From: Ramicandelaber brevisporus | Lineage: Eukaryota; Kickxellomycota; Ramicandelaberales; Ramicandelaberaceae | NCBI GenBank assembly: GCA_025201865.1 | Contig: MU602842.1 | Coordinates: 2,817 to 39,261, forward strand | Direction of reading: 5' to 3' | Length of the DNA: 36,445 nucleotides | Shown: positions 9,474 through 18,885 of the stretch, in pieces | How positions within the stretch are numbered: position 1 is the stretch's first letter | Layout of the letters: each line of letters starts with the position of its first letter | Notes under the pieces: generated by a model | The model's input: only the letters and a program-made list of their open reading frames with translations | Databases searched by the model: none | What the model was told of the DNA's origin: nothing | Position numbers and translations under genes: made by a program

Positions 9474-9962
9474 GGTGGTAATGTCGCTAAGGAAGGCAAA
9501 TCCACAACTGTCGTCGTCGTCGTTTTTATTGTTGTTGCTGAAGAATAAGAAAAGGCGCTAATGATGTTTGCGATAAAGGCAGTGATAGAAATAGTGGCAA
9601 TGATGCAAAAAAAAAAATGAAGACTGAATAACTGCAGGCAAAGGTGCACACTCAAACACGCACACACACAGACGCACACACAGATGCCCACACACAGATA
9701 GACCGACAGATACGTGTATACTCACAATCAAAAGAGAATGCAATATAATGATGAGGATGCTCAAATAATGAAAGTCGAAGAACAAAAAGGGATAAAAAAG
9801 AGTGACACTCCCGAGCTGCTTGATCGAAATAAAGAATTAGTGAGGCAATGCGCTGGGCCGATCTCAGTCAGGTCCAATGCACTTCGACTTGTCGATTGCG
9901 TGTATAGTAATGATGGAGGTGGTTCACTTCTCTATTACCACAGCCTCTTGTTATTGGCTATT

Positions 9963-9990
9963 GGATACTGAATACTGAATACTGGATACT
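9963..9990. repeat. 7-bp tandem repeat, four units (GRATACT)
   Basis: GGATACT, GAATACT, GAATACT and GGATACT run head to tail, followed by a partial unit GGAT. Non-coding. Confidence 0.75.
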
Positions 9991-11175
9991 GGATGGCGAG
10001 GTGGGCTGCTGACGAGTTTCTTTTCGTGTTATGTGGTTATGCGTGCGTATGTGAGTATGGCTACAAGGAAAACAAAGAGGAGAAGGAGCACATAAAAGAC
10101 CCTCACAACAAAGTCTATACACACGGCGCACGCCCTGGACGTTAGTAACAGCGATATATGCACAGTGCAGTAGTCAAGGCACTTTGAAAAAGGCAATAAA
10201 AAGAAAGGTACAAAAAAGCAGAACAGGAGAGAAGAGCGTTGTTGGGTGTGGAGTGTGGTCCTTTGCCTATTACGGATAAGTGTGAAGCGTACTGGCAGGA
10301 AAGAAAGAAAGAAAAAACAATAACTGTAACGGACGAACCTCAATAATAATAATAACAACAGGCGGCCACCCGCCAGCAGCAGAGGATCACCCAAAAAGAG
10401 CAAGTGAGTGAAAGCGAAGAAAGAAAAAACAAAAGAATGAGAGAATGAGGGAAAGAGGGTAAGAGAGAAAGTGAAGGATAACAAGAGTAAAAAAAAGGCT
10501 GTATCAATAAAGTTATTATGACTGGGAAGAGAAGAGAAATGAGAGTGGAAATTGTAGAGAAAGTGAAGGGATGATGACGATGATTCACCAAAGAACGTCA
10601 AGCACGTCAATACATTGATTGTTTTTTTTCTTGCTCTTCTTCGTTTACTACTCTCTGTATTAGTTTGTTTGCTATCTTGTTGAGCGCGCACATACACACG
10701 CCCTCTGGCTACTTTTGTTTCTCTCTTTTTTTTTTTGGTAAAGGTCATTCTATTCCCGTGATGTGCACCCTCTTCGCCATGTCTCTCCTTGATAGTCCCC
10801 CTCTCTTTTCCCTCCTATCGACGGACGACAGCAACTCGCGATTCCCTTGTAAGTGTCGGTTTTCCGAACGCCGCCACTGACGGCCCTTTTTTCACCCATT
10901 GACACAGTCTGACGCTTGTTTTGGAACTCTCCTTAAGTTGTTGTTGTTTTTTTTTAATCCATTTTTTGTTTTGTTTTGTTCGTTTTGTTCTACTTGCCCA
11001 CACTTATCTGCCATAGCTGCCAATCTGCCCAATCACTGCTTAAAAATCTTGAAACCCGATCGACTGACTACAACCGGAATGAATCGATCATGACTGCTTT
11101 AGAAAAAAAGGAGCTCTTAGGAGGAGGGGAAGTGAGAGAAGGTGATGAGAAGCAGATGCACACATTGATTGCAAT

Positions 11176-11209
11176 CAACACACAATTGCAGCCAACACAC
11201 AATTGCAGC
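11176..11209. repeat. 17-bp tandem duplication
   Basis: CAACACACAATTGCAGC occurs twice without a gap at 11176-11192 and 11193-11209, in non-coding DNA upstream of the proteasome gene. Confidence 0.85.
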
Positions 11210-11872
11210 TCATCGGTCATCATCGCCTGCTTGATTGCTAGTTCACAGTGATGGCGTGCGCTTTGTTATTCACAGTTGAAGATCGACGGCAAATGCGTGC
11301 GTGCGTGTGTGTGTCTGCGTGTGTGCATGTATACTTTCCAACAGCGTAATTGCCATCAGATTTCACATACCACAATAAAACAGCCCTTTGTTCTGTTTGT
11401 AAAAAAGGGGATCACCGAAGATTTGCCGATGAAGGAGCACCCGAATCAAACCCGACGGTCTGAGAATTGATGACACGTCAACACGTGCATATTAAACTGT
11501 GTGAGATCCGATGGCGATGTTGGTGATGACGACAGATGGTGGCTCGCAACGTTCCCGAAGGTCATCTCCGATAGTGCGTTTCCATACAGCGAACGGTCGG
11601 TCGTTTAATGAGTGAGAATAGCCATCGACGATGATTGCAATCGTGCTTCACTTTGGCAGATGTATGCGTTACCCAAAGACATTGAATGAGCAGATGACGC
11701 GTCGTTTGGCTCGTTTGACTCGTTGAGAGACCAAGTAAGTGAGCAAGCAAGTGAGTGAATGAGTGTGCTTTTGCGTTTGCTTTCAATTTTTGTTTTTGTT
11801 TTTTATTTCGAACCAGAAATCAACAACAACAACAGTAACAGTAACAACAGCAACAGTAACACGACTACGACG

Positions 11873-12932
11873 ATGAGCGCACAGGAAGCTGGTTACGACC
11901 GTTACATCTCTATCTTCTCGCCTGAAGGAAGACTGTACCAAATTGGTATGTGCTTGACGAACGCGCTGTCTGTTTGCTCGGCGATCGGCTTGTTTACTCC
12001 AGGCACTTGCTGTCCTGATGACGCGTCATCGCTAAGTAGACTTATACGGAAACAGAACACAGCTACGACACTGGGGGACACTGGGGGACATTAGGACATT
12101 GACAGCAGTGAGAGATTGACGATGATGAACCAAGTGTTCATACGGCGACGCGCAGCCTTACTGATATAGTTACGTTTACTTATCCTACATTCCCTCTTGC
12201 TGATTACTGGTCAATACAGAGTATGCATTCAAGGCGATTGCCAATGCCGGCATTACCTCCATCAGCGTCCGCGGCAAAGACTCCGTGGTTACCGTGGTGC
12301 AAAAGAAGGTACCCGACAGACTGATTGATCCATCCTCTGTTACTCATCTCTTCCAGCTCACTCCATACATTGGCTGCTGCATTGTGGGCATGGAAGCCGA
12401 TGCACGCGCTCACGTGTACCGCATTCGCTACGAAGCCGCCGAATTCTGCTACAAGTACGGCTACGAAATTGCCCCAGAAACTCTCGCGAAGCGCATTGCT
12501 AACTTGGCTCAAGTCAGCACTCAAAATGCTGGCAGACGTCCACTGGGCATTGCCACCACTATCATCGGCATTGACGACGAGCGCGGTCCACAATTGTACA
12601 AGTGCGAGCCATCTGGATTTTATGCGGGATACTTTGCGACGGCTATGGGTGCAAAGGCACAAGAGTCGTTTACAGCACTCGAGAAGAAGCTGAAGGGAGC
12701 GAGTGAAAATAGCGAGAGTGTCGGAACCATTGCACCGAGCGACGCTGTGGCAAACTTGGACACGATTCAGACGATCGAGACGGCAATCTCGGCACTGTCA
12801 AACGTGCTGGCAATGAACTTTAAGAAGAACGACATCGAGGTTGGTATAGTGACGACTGCCGATCGTAAATTCCGCACTCTGTCTGCCGATGAGATTGATG
12901 TCCATCTCAACCGTATTGCTGAGTCTGATTAA
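11873..12932 (+). CDS. SCL1: 20S proteasome subunit alpha-1 (alpha type 6), two exons
   Basis: Exons 11873-11945 and 12220-12932 encode 261 aa. The start MSAQEAGYDRYISIFSPEGR and the spliced continuation LYQIEYAFKA match the alpha-subunit N-terminal signature; the GYDR...IFSPEGRLYQ form is that of alpha-1 (yeast Scl1, human PSMA6). Later SVRGKDSVVTVVQKKVPDRL, AAEFCYKYGYEI, GRRPLGIATTIIGIDDE and the end KNDIEVGIV...FRTLSADEI fit the same subunit. It forms part of the outer heptameric ring of the 20S core, gating substrate entry in cytosol and nucleus. The intron (11946-12219, 274 nt) has donor GTATGT, a CTGAT-type branch candidate near 12200-12204 and acceptor TACAG. It splits the codon of the conserved Glu. 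An upstream in-frame ATG at 11759 would add 38 Asn/Ser/Thr-rich residues not seen in this family. Confidence 0.95.
11946..12219 (+). other. Spliceosomal intron in the proteasome alpha-1 gene
   Basis: GTATGT donor and CAG acceptor. Removal joins ATT-G to AG-TAT-GCA and restores the conserved LYQIEYAFKA motif. It is the only coding-region intron supported in this window. Confidence 0.93.
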
Positions 12933-12936
12933 TATA

Positions 12937-12975
<39 letters not shown>

Positions 12976-12986
12976 TTCTTTTCTTT
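12937..12986. repeat. (CTTT)n / (CTTTT)n microsatellite
   Basis: About nine CTTT units are followed by CTTTT variants, in the 64-base gap between the convergent proteasome and porin-like stop codons. Confidence 0.9.
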
Positions 12987-12996
12987 ATAAAGAAGG

Positions 12997-14358
12997 TCAT
13001 TTACTTACAAAGTTCTTTTTAGATGCCGAGGCTGAATCTGAGTAATTGAAGGATATACTCATCTTAGGAGCCAAATGCCAAACGCGCCGTATGCTGGTTG
13101 TCATTCCAACACTCGCATTAACACCTTGTCTCAAACTGAAGTTGTAATCAATGCACATTACACCGTTGCTATCAATTGATATCCTTGCCGCTGCATTATC
13201 TCCGAGTTGCGCTGCAGATTTGGTCGAAGTGCTATTCTGATTCACCTTTTCATGAGCTTCACCATCATCGGTCGACTTTTGTTGAGCACTGCCTTTACCG
13301 AGAGAGTATCTCATTCCAGTTGCCAGCACATTCTTGTTTGTGTTTCGATCGTACAGCATCCTCGCTCCCAAGTCAATTTGACTGCTTAACTTCCGCTTGA
13401 AGCCCATACTCACCAGGTTCATCTCTTGACCAGATACTGTGACGGCTGCTGTGTATTCATCCGTCCGATGTCCGATAGCCACACCTCGTACCTTACCTAT
13501 TCTCTCCCCAATGTTAACTGATCCATTTACGCTGGCAAATAATCCATTGTGAGCAGCTGCCAGTTCTAAATTGAGTGTTGGTCCTCGCAACGTGTCGAGA
13601 TTGGCAGATAGTCCAATGTCCTTATATCGATACCTAGCTGATAGTCTGGCTGTTTTGATTTCAACATTTCCAAACATAAGAGGAGCTGGCGGTGGTGGTG
13701 GTGGCGGTCGAGTGAACGGCGGGTCCTTACTTGGTCGTCCAGGCGCAGGCGAAGATGAAGGAGAGCAAGGTGGCTCTGGTGAGCTTTCAGGGCTGGGCAG
13801 TATTGGATCGATAGTCATATCTTTCTCCGTGAGCTTGGGCCGCTGATGCTGTCGTGAGTCTCCAGGAAGACCAGCACCGCCGGAAAAGTTGACTTTCACA
13901 CCAAATGGAAGTGTGCGCTCAGCTGTGAATGACATGCCAACGTTACCATTACTGGGCAAAGCTAATGACATCATGTAGCCATGTTTTCTTATATTGCCAA
14001 ATCCCAGCGTAGCTCCACCGTTAACTCGACCAGAAGAAGAAGATGATGATGACAAAGATGACGAAGATGATGATGAAGTAGAAGATGAAGAAGATGATGA
14101 TGATGAAGATGGCGATAGGGAAGCATAGCATGACAAGCTTGGTCTCAAGGAAGCTGAAGGCGAGCCAAAGGAGATTGCAAAGTTACTTCGAGGCACAGCA
14201 AACAAACTGCCAAGTGAACCTTGGAAAGTAGATGAAGTGTACAATGTAGGCCCTGCGGCTGCTGCTGCTGTAGTATTAGCGGGTCGAGACTGAGTGTTTG
14301 GTGTGGAGCCAGATGGAGATGAAGAGATCCCTGGTTGATCATCTCGTTGGCCGGGCAT
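12997..14358 (-). CDS. Mitochondrial porin (VDAC)-family beta-barrel protein with long low-complexity inserts
   Basis: 453 aa from the ATG at 14358; the frame extends to 14484 but opens there with GTG. The C-terminal half has amphipathic beta-strand alternation and VDAC-like landmarks in order: RGPTLNLELAAAHNGLFASV (compare the GPTIN...GYEGWLAG region), VAIGHRTDEYTAAVTVSG, GARMLYDRNTNKNVLATGMR, ARISIDSNGVMCIDYNF and LRQGVNASVGMTTSI (compare LRPGVKLTLSA). The N-terminal half also shows strand-like stretches (FAISFGSPSASL, NGGATLGFGN, SFTAERTLPFGVKVNF) but is broken by a poly-Ser run and a Pro-rich stretch with seven prolines in a row. Ordinary VDAC is about 283 aa, so this is much longer. It would sit in the mitochondrial outer membrane. 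Tom40 is the alternative within the same superfamily. Converges on the proteasome gene. Confidence 0.62.
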   Translation of the reverse strand: MPGQRDDQPGISSSPSGSTPNTQSRPANTTAAAAAGPTLYTSSTFQGSLGSLFAVPRSNFAISFGSPSASLRPSLSCYASLSPSSSSSSSSSSTSSSSSSSLSSSSSSSGRVNGGATLGFGNIRKHGYMMSLALPSNGNVGMSFTAERTLPFGVKVNFSGGAGLPGDSRQHQRPKLTEKDMTIDPILPSPESSPEPPCSPSSSPAPGRPSKDPPFTRPPPPPPPAPLMFGNVEIKTARLSARYRYKDIGLSANLDTLRGPTLNLELAAAHNGLFASVNGSVNIGERIGKVRGVAIGHRTDEYTAAVTVSGQEMNLVSMGFKRKLSSQIDLGARMLYDRNTNKNVLATGMRYSLGKGSAQQKSTDDGEAHEKVNQNSTSTKSAAQLGDNAAARISIDSNGVMCIDYNFSLRQGVNASVGMTTSIRRVWHLAPKMSISFNYSDSASASKKNFVSK

Positions 14359-14585
14359 CTTTATGAGGAGAAAGAAAAGGCTGAGTGTAAAGTTTGATGG
14401 TAACAAAGCAAACAAACCTCGAGAAACGAACGAAAACAGTGAGAATGAATGAGCGCAAGGAAATGAGGAGAAGCTTTCTCGCACGCTATTGGGAGTTCAC
14501 ATCCACAGTGACACTGAATGAAAGATACAATATGGGTTGGTTTAAAATAATTATGTGGGAGAGGGTAGGTTAAAAAAAGGTTACT

Positions 14586-16481
14586 TTATGGAGTATGTTT
14601 AATAAGATCCAATACGTTATTAATGGTTGAATGCTTTCTCATCCACTGAGCGTATAATAAAGCGTTGCAAATAAAGTACAGTTGAGCGGTGGATTGAACC
14701 ATTTCAACTCTTTGTGTTCTCAAATGTCGAATCAATGCCAGTATAATATTACCTCGATAGTCCACAAACAAGGGATCGCATAGCAGTGCCAATAGTAGAT
14801 CAATCACTATAAATGTGCCTGTGCGTCCAACTCCCGCACTGCAATGAACAACTGGAACTCCATAGAGCGGCTGATAATGACCAGGTTGATGTCTGACTTG
14901 AGATCGATTTTGTGAGGAAGAAGAGGAAGTGGAGGAAGAGGAGGATGCATCTCGTAGTATCTGATGCATTCTAACAACCATTCCAATGATTGGCAATACT
15001 TGCTGAGGTGCACCATAGTCCGGCCAGTCCTCAATGTGTAATTGGTACACTACTCTTGATCTGCTACTAACGGCAGAGTTTGCTCTCAAATCATCAATCT
15101 TGATAACTCTCTCTATAAATCCATCATGTTTAATGGACTTTTCCAGTTTAACTTTAAGAAATCCATCAGCTGTAATAAACTCACTTCCCGGTTCAGTTGG
15201 AAAGTATTTGAAGCACTTTAACTTGTTTCTCTCCATAATTTGAGCCAATGCAATAATAACCGGTATATTGTGATCAACAATCATTCTCCAAAAATCATTC
15301 ACAGTTGACTCCAGTGGTCCTTGAGTAGCAATGTATCCGTGTCTATACTTATTTGCCCATTCTGCTTTCAAGTCAGCATTGCGTACATTCCCAAGTTCAT
15401 CTCGCTTCATTAGCAATTCACCTGGAATATTGCCTGGCAATTGAATGTAGCTGGCGTTAATGAAGTCAGTATGCAGGTGCTGTCTCTTAAACGAATTGAT
15501 TGACGTTGCAGAGATTATGACTCTGTTTGCATCAAATGGCACAATGTCTCTATACCTATTTTTGGGTAAATTGCTTCCGTTCCAGCAATGAGACACAATG
15601 TCCATTTTAGGATCGGGTGCTTTATCAGTTCCCAATAAATATTGAACGGCCATTGGAGTTCCACGTGACACTGCATTTCTGGCTTGCTGTCTCGAATGCG
15701 TAACTATGCTGTTGAAGTTATTCACCAATTCTGATCTCAACTGTGCTGAATTGGGAACTTGCTCCAAGAACTCAACAAATGATGGATGAGTGCGCGGATC
15801 GATTGCTGCTGTAACTGAACCAGGCGTGGAGATTGAGGAAATTGAATTAGAGTTGCTGAGATTATCCAAATTGAGTGTTAACTGTTGAGCTGCTGGAGCT
15901 GGCGGAGGCAAAGAGGATCGGTTTCCAATTGCACTGCGTCTTCTATTAGTGGTGGCGGTGGTGCTTGGGCTACTACTGCGACTTCCACTGTTATTCTGCT
16001 GAGTTGCAAGTGCTGGACTACTGCGCGGTGTGTTGCCACTTCCACTCACTGACATTGTGGAGGTCAATTCAGGGTTTGGCCGAGATGGCGGTGACGAGAC
16101 ACTGCTATTGTTACTGCTACTGTTACTGCTACTGTGGCCGTTCAGCTGTTGGGTTTGCATTACACCCTGTGATGGTGATGCTATTCTTGATGAAGATGAT
16201 GATGATATCGAGCTGTGATGACTGGGGTTACTGTTCATTACAGGTGAGGTACTCGATGGTGCAGCAGGCGTTTTTATCGTTGTAGATGCTATCAAGGTTG
16301 TTATTGGCGTCGAGCTCAGCGTCGCAGATGAGTCAGAAACCGTCGTTGCCGCTATAGTGGCTGTTGCTGTGGTTGCTGTGGGTACTGTGGTCGCTGTAGC
16401 TGAAACAGCAGATGTGGCCATGGTAGTTGCAGCGGAGGAGACTGAAGATCTTCTCCGTAGCAAGGTGTTCATCAGCTGCAT
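14586..16481 (-). CDS. Protein tyrosine phosphatase (classical, receptor/non-receptor PTP fold)
   Basis: 631 aa from the ATG at 16481. An in-frame ATG pair lies at 16628/16631 but adds a Phe/Leu-rich stretch that looks like translated CT-rich leader; the frame opens at a GTG at 16676. Residues 1-250 are Ser/Thr/Ala/Asn low-complexity. The catalytic domain fills the rest: KNRYRDIVPFDANRVI, DFINASYIQLPG, YIATQGPLESTVNDFWRMI, the WPD loop WPDYGAP, the P-loop HCSAGVGRTGTF with catalytic Cys near residue 547 (codon 14841-14843) and Arg at +6, and the Q-loop region MVQSTAQLYFI. All residues needed for phosphotyrosine hydrolysis are present. A Ser-rich insert lies between the WPD and P loops. Fungal relatives (Ptp1/Ptp2/Ptp3, Pyp1/Pyp2) dephosphorylate MAP kinases. 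The exact substrate is unknown. Confidence 0.88.
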   Translation of the reverse strand: MQLMNTLLRRRSSVSSAATTMATSAVSATATTVPTATTATATIAATTVSDSSATLSSTPITTLIASTTIKTPAAPSSTSPVMNSNPSHHSSISSSSSSRIASPSQGVMQTQQLNGHSSSNSSSNNSSVSSPPSRPNPELTSTMSVSGSGNTPRSSPALATQQNNSGSRSSSPSTTATTNRRRSAIGNRSSLPPPAPAAQQLTLNLDNLSNSNSISSISTPGSVTAAIDPRTHPSFVEFLEQVPNSAQLRSELVNNFNSIVTHSRQQARNAVSRGTPMAVQYLLGTDKAPDPKMDIVSHCWNGSNLPKNRYRDIVPFDANRVIISATSINSFKRQHLHTDFINASYIQLPGNIPGELLMKRDELGNVRNADLKAEWANKYRHGYIATQGPLESTVNDFWRMIVDHNIPVIIALAQIMERNKLKCFKYFPTEPGSEFITADGFLKVKLEKSIKHDGFIERVIKIDDLRANSAVSSRSRVVYQLHIEDWPDYGAPQQVLPIIGMVVRMHQILRDASSSSSTSSSSSQNRSQVRHQPGHYQPLYGVPVVHCSAGVGRTGTFIVIDLLLALLCDPLFVDYRGNIILALIRHLRTQRVEMVQSTAQLYFICNALLYAQWMRKHSTINNVLDLIKHTP

Positions 16482-16893
16482 CACTGCCCCTTTTGAACTT
16501 ACTTGCTCACTTACTCGCTTGGAAGTGTGCACGTCACTGTGTCGATTGCGGATTAGTTTCAGGAAGCAACAAGTTTGCGACTCGAAAAAAAAGAAAAAGA
16601 GTGAGAAGACAGTGTCGAGTCCATCCATCATAAATGTAGCGAGAGAGAAAGAGAGAACAAAAGAGCAAAAGAGCACATGTTTTGGATCTCGCTTATCAAT
16701 GATTGGGCCAATTGGAGACTAGTGTATTGGATGGTCTTAATGTGGTCACATTTACCCCCCTTCCCTCTCGATTGGAAGCTGCATCGAACATTCTTTCCTT
16801 CGACATCCACTCGAATTAGCAACAGAGAAGCTTCTCTGAACCAGTGAGCACTCTTTATTAACTGATGTAAAAAGGGATTAAAAGAAAAAGTTA
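16482..16893. other. Intergenic region, PTP upstream / F-box 3' end
   Basis: This region holds the PTP promoter/leader and the 3' end of the second F-box gene. TTTATT at 16854-16859 (AATAAA on the minus strand) is the likely F-box poly(A) signal. The PTP-proximal part is CT-rich on the sense strand, with two GTAAGT-like donor motifs near 16500-16520, so a small leader intron cannot be excluded. Confidence 0.4.
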
Positions 16894-18885
16894 TTACTCA
16901 TTAAATTTGTATGGCTTACGACTGAGTCTCAGTTCCCAAAGATGTGGTACGAGATTCATAATCTTCTGAACACTGGTCCTTGGATCGCCAGCATGTGCAC
17001 AGTTGTAAACATGAAGAGTACGTGCACGAGGCAAGAGCTGTCTTTTCAGAGGATTGGCAGCCTTGTTAGCAATGGCAGCAGCAGTGTCAACTGCAACCAT
17101 AAAAGTCTCAACAGATGCACCTCTGAGTCGGAGTACCAGTTCATTAGCGAATCTGACTGAGAGCAGCAGCAAGTGTAGAGAACCTCCACAATGCTCGCTA
17201 AGCGCCATCTTGAGTTCTGTGAGCCGAGGACAAACAAGTGCAACGAACGACTCAAAATCAGCGGCAGATGCAATGTGCACATCAGATAGATCGAGCACTC
17301 GGAGGCGCGGCCATTCGCTACGGAAGAAAACACGAGTGGCATCTGCACTAATTACAGTATAGGGCATCCGGTATCGAGGCTCAAAGTGGAGCATTTCCAG
17401 GTGAGGGCGAAGTGCATCTAGTGCATTTATAACAGATGGATACGCCAGCATGCTGTTGTAAACTCGCAACTTCTGCAGGAATGATGACGGGTCAGCTGCG
17501 ATTGACTCGGGAATGCGAGATGCGCTGATACCACTACCAAGCGCAATCGATGCGCCGAATACAGCAGCAGCGTTATTTGCCACATCCAGTGCCCATTGTC
17601 CAGCATCTTCAATAAATGACTTGAAGCCAATTTCATAGGCCTCCAATCTATCGCTGTGATAATATTCGCATGAAAGTCTACATAATCGACCTTTACAAAA
17701 CTCACGCATGACTGGTAGAAACTCACTACCGGCATAGTCATTCACACAAATTGCGATGGACTTTGGCGTGATAGTCAGTTCACTAAGGAATGAGCTTAAA
17801 TACTCAATATCATCATTGGCTATATCAACAACTTCCGAATTGAATGACATGAGACGCACGTTAACCATTCTATTCACAAATGCAGCCAAAGAAGAGTAGC
17901 CAAGTAAAGGATGCTCATAATAGATTGACAGCATTGTAATATTTTGAAGCATTTGCTGGCCAAGAATGTTCAATTCACCGTAAAATGATGCTGCAGGAAA
18001 AGTGTCTTTGTTGTACACATATGTCTCTAATATAACGCGCTTGATTCTACCAAAGTTTCCAGGATGCGATGTCTGTAGCATGTTTATACATGGAACCAAA
18101 GGAGAGTGCGATATGCCTATCGTCAGCTGTTCCAAATTTCGAGTAAATATCTCGGCAAGCTGTGGGTTTGTAACAAACTGCGCCAGTGTTACAGAGTTGC
18201 GAGCCAATAACTTATCACTGTGGAACTGGGCAAGATTCCGCAACAGATGGAAGCTAAACTGTCGATACAGGATGGAACGAGCCAGTTCACACATGCGCTT
18301 GTTAACTAGACACAAGTTGGCCAACACTTTTCGAGAGCAGTGCAGCATTATTTCTTCCTGAAGTTCAACTGGGAGCATCACAAAGCCATTGTTTGGCTCC
18401 ATCGAGAAGCGTAGTCGACTATGTGGAGGTTCATAATGCAAGGTGTCAAATTCCATATACGTTCCAATATCAAAGTCCTCATCCTCTTCCTCCTCTTCCA
18501 TCTCTTCCATCCATCGTTCAAAGTCCTCCTCATCCATCCACTCTTCAATGTCCGCGTCGTCCGACCACTCTCCAGGGTCTGCATCGTCCATCCATTCCTC
18601 AGTACCAGCGTCATCTGACCATTCTTCACCATCCGCGTCATCCGACCATTCCTCAGCATTAGCGTTAACCGACAATTCCTCAGCATCAGCATCACCCGAC
18701 AATTCCTCAGGGTCTGCGTCCCTCAGCCGCTCTTCAGCAACTCTATCGAGCCAGTCGTCAAACCCAACGCCTCTTTCAGCTGCAGCAGCGACCGAGGCAG
18801 CCAACTCTTCAAGCTGGAGTGCATGAGCATCAGGATCAAAGCCAAACCCGTCTTCACCTTGCCGACGACCTTGATTGTTGTTCAT
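16894..18885 (-). CDS. F-box protein with N-terminal acidic nonapeptide repeats
   Basis: 663 aa, one exon, ATG at 18885. Residues 56-127 are eight tandem 9-residue units of the type D-A-D-x-E-E-W-S-D, followed by a Glu-rich stretch to about 138. An F-box lies at about 168-212 (VMLPVELQEEIMLHC...LANLCLVNKRMCELARSILYRQF). The remainder resembles a divergent LRR-like adaptor, with segments such as RLRVLDLSDVHIA, CPRLTELKMALSEH and LWELRLSRKPYKF near the end. By family knowledge it should link Skp1/cullin to a substrate; the target is unknown. The acidic Trp-containing repeat ahead of the F-box is unusual. The neighbour upstream is AP-1 beta, on the same strand with a 547-base gap; no operon is implied. 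Confidence 0.8.
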   Translation of the reverse strand: MNNNQGRRQGEDGFGFDPDAHALQLEELAASVAAAAERGVGFDDWLDRVAEERLRDADPEELSGDADAEELSVNANAEEWSDDADGEEWSDDAGTEEWMDDADPGEWSDDADIEEWMDEEDFERWMEEMEEEEEDEDFDIGTYMEFDTLHYEPPHSRLRFSMEPNNGFVMLPVELQEEIMLHCSRKVLANLCLVNKRMCELARSILYRQFSFHLLRNLAQFHSDKLLARNSVTLAQFVTNPQLAEIFTRNLEQLTIGISHSPLVPCINMLQTSHPGNFGRIKRVILETYVYNKDTFPAASFYGELNILGQQMLQNITMLSIYYEHPLLGYSSLAAFVNRMVNVRLMSFNSEVVDIANDDIEYLSSFLSELTITPKSIAICVNDYAGSEFLPVMREFCKGRLCRLSCEYYHSDRLEAYEIGFKSFIEDAGQWALDVANNAAAVFGASIALGSGISASRIPESIAADPSSFLQKLRVYNSMLAYPSVINALDALRPHLEMLHFEPRYRMPYTVISADATRVFFRSEWPRLRVLDLSDVHIASAADFESFVALVCPRLTELKMALSEHCGGSLHLLLLSVRFANELVLRLRGASVETFMVAVDTAAAIANKAANPLKRQLLPRARTLHVYNCAHAGDPRTSVQKIMNLVPHLWELRLSRKPYKFNE
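18505..18720 (-). repeat. 27-bp coding minisatellite (eight units) in the F-box gene
   Basis: Eight 27-bp units encode the acidic 9-residue repeat at residues 56-127. Units 1-2 end in EELS(G/V), units 3, 4 and 6 in E-W-S-D, and units 5 and 7 in E-W-M-D, so they have diverged from one another. This suggests an older, maintained array. Confidence 0.85.

Larger units (their letters stand above)
9474..11872. other. 2.4-kb divergent non-coding region (homeobox / proteasome)
   Basis: No gene is supported. It holds CA-rich DNA (about 9656-9705), a 7-bp tandem repeat (9963-9990), purine-rich plus-strand DNA (about 10190-10600), a T-rich stretch near 10945-11000 and a 17-bp duplication (11176-11209). 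The longest open frame (10029-10748, minus, 239 aa) is Phe/Leu/Ser-rich, as expected from translating CT-rich DNA. The region is best read as the long regulatory/leader DNA of the homeobox gene plus the proteasome promoter. Confidence 0.5.

Noticed and set aside
8825-9481. 218-residue plus-strand frame opposite the homeobox gene
   Set aside because: It mirrors Gln/Thr/Ser codons of the opposite strand (Val/Ala/Asp runs). The homeobox frame with a full homeodomain explains the DNA.
10029-10748. 239-residue minus-strand frame with an ATG
   Set aside because: Its composition is Phe/Leu/Ser runs, as expected from reading CT-rich non-coding DNA. It has no recognisable domain and lies in the homeobox upstream region.
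11800-11820. GGTTCGAAAT on the minus strand, like a tRNA B box
   Set aside because: No matching acceptor stem, anticodon arm or A box could be built around it.
11759-11872. In-frame N-terminal extension of the proteasome subunit
   Set aside because: It would add Phe/Val- and Asn/Ser/Thr-rich residues absent from alpha-1 subunits; the ATG at 11873 gives the standard start.
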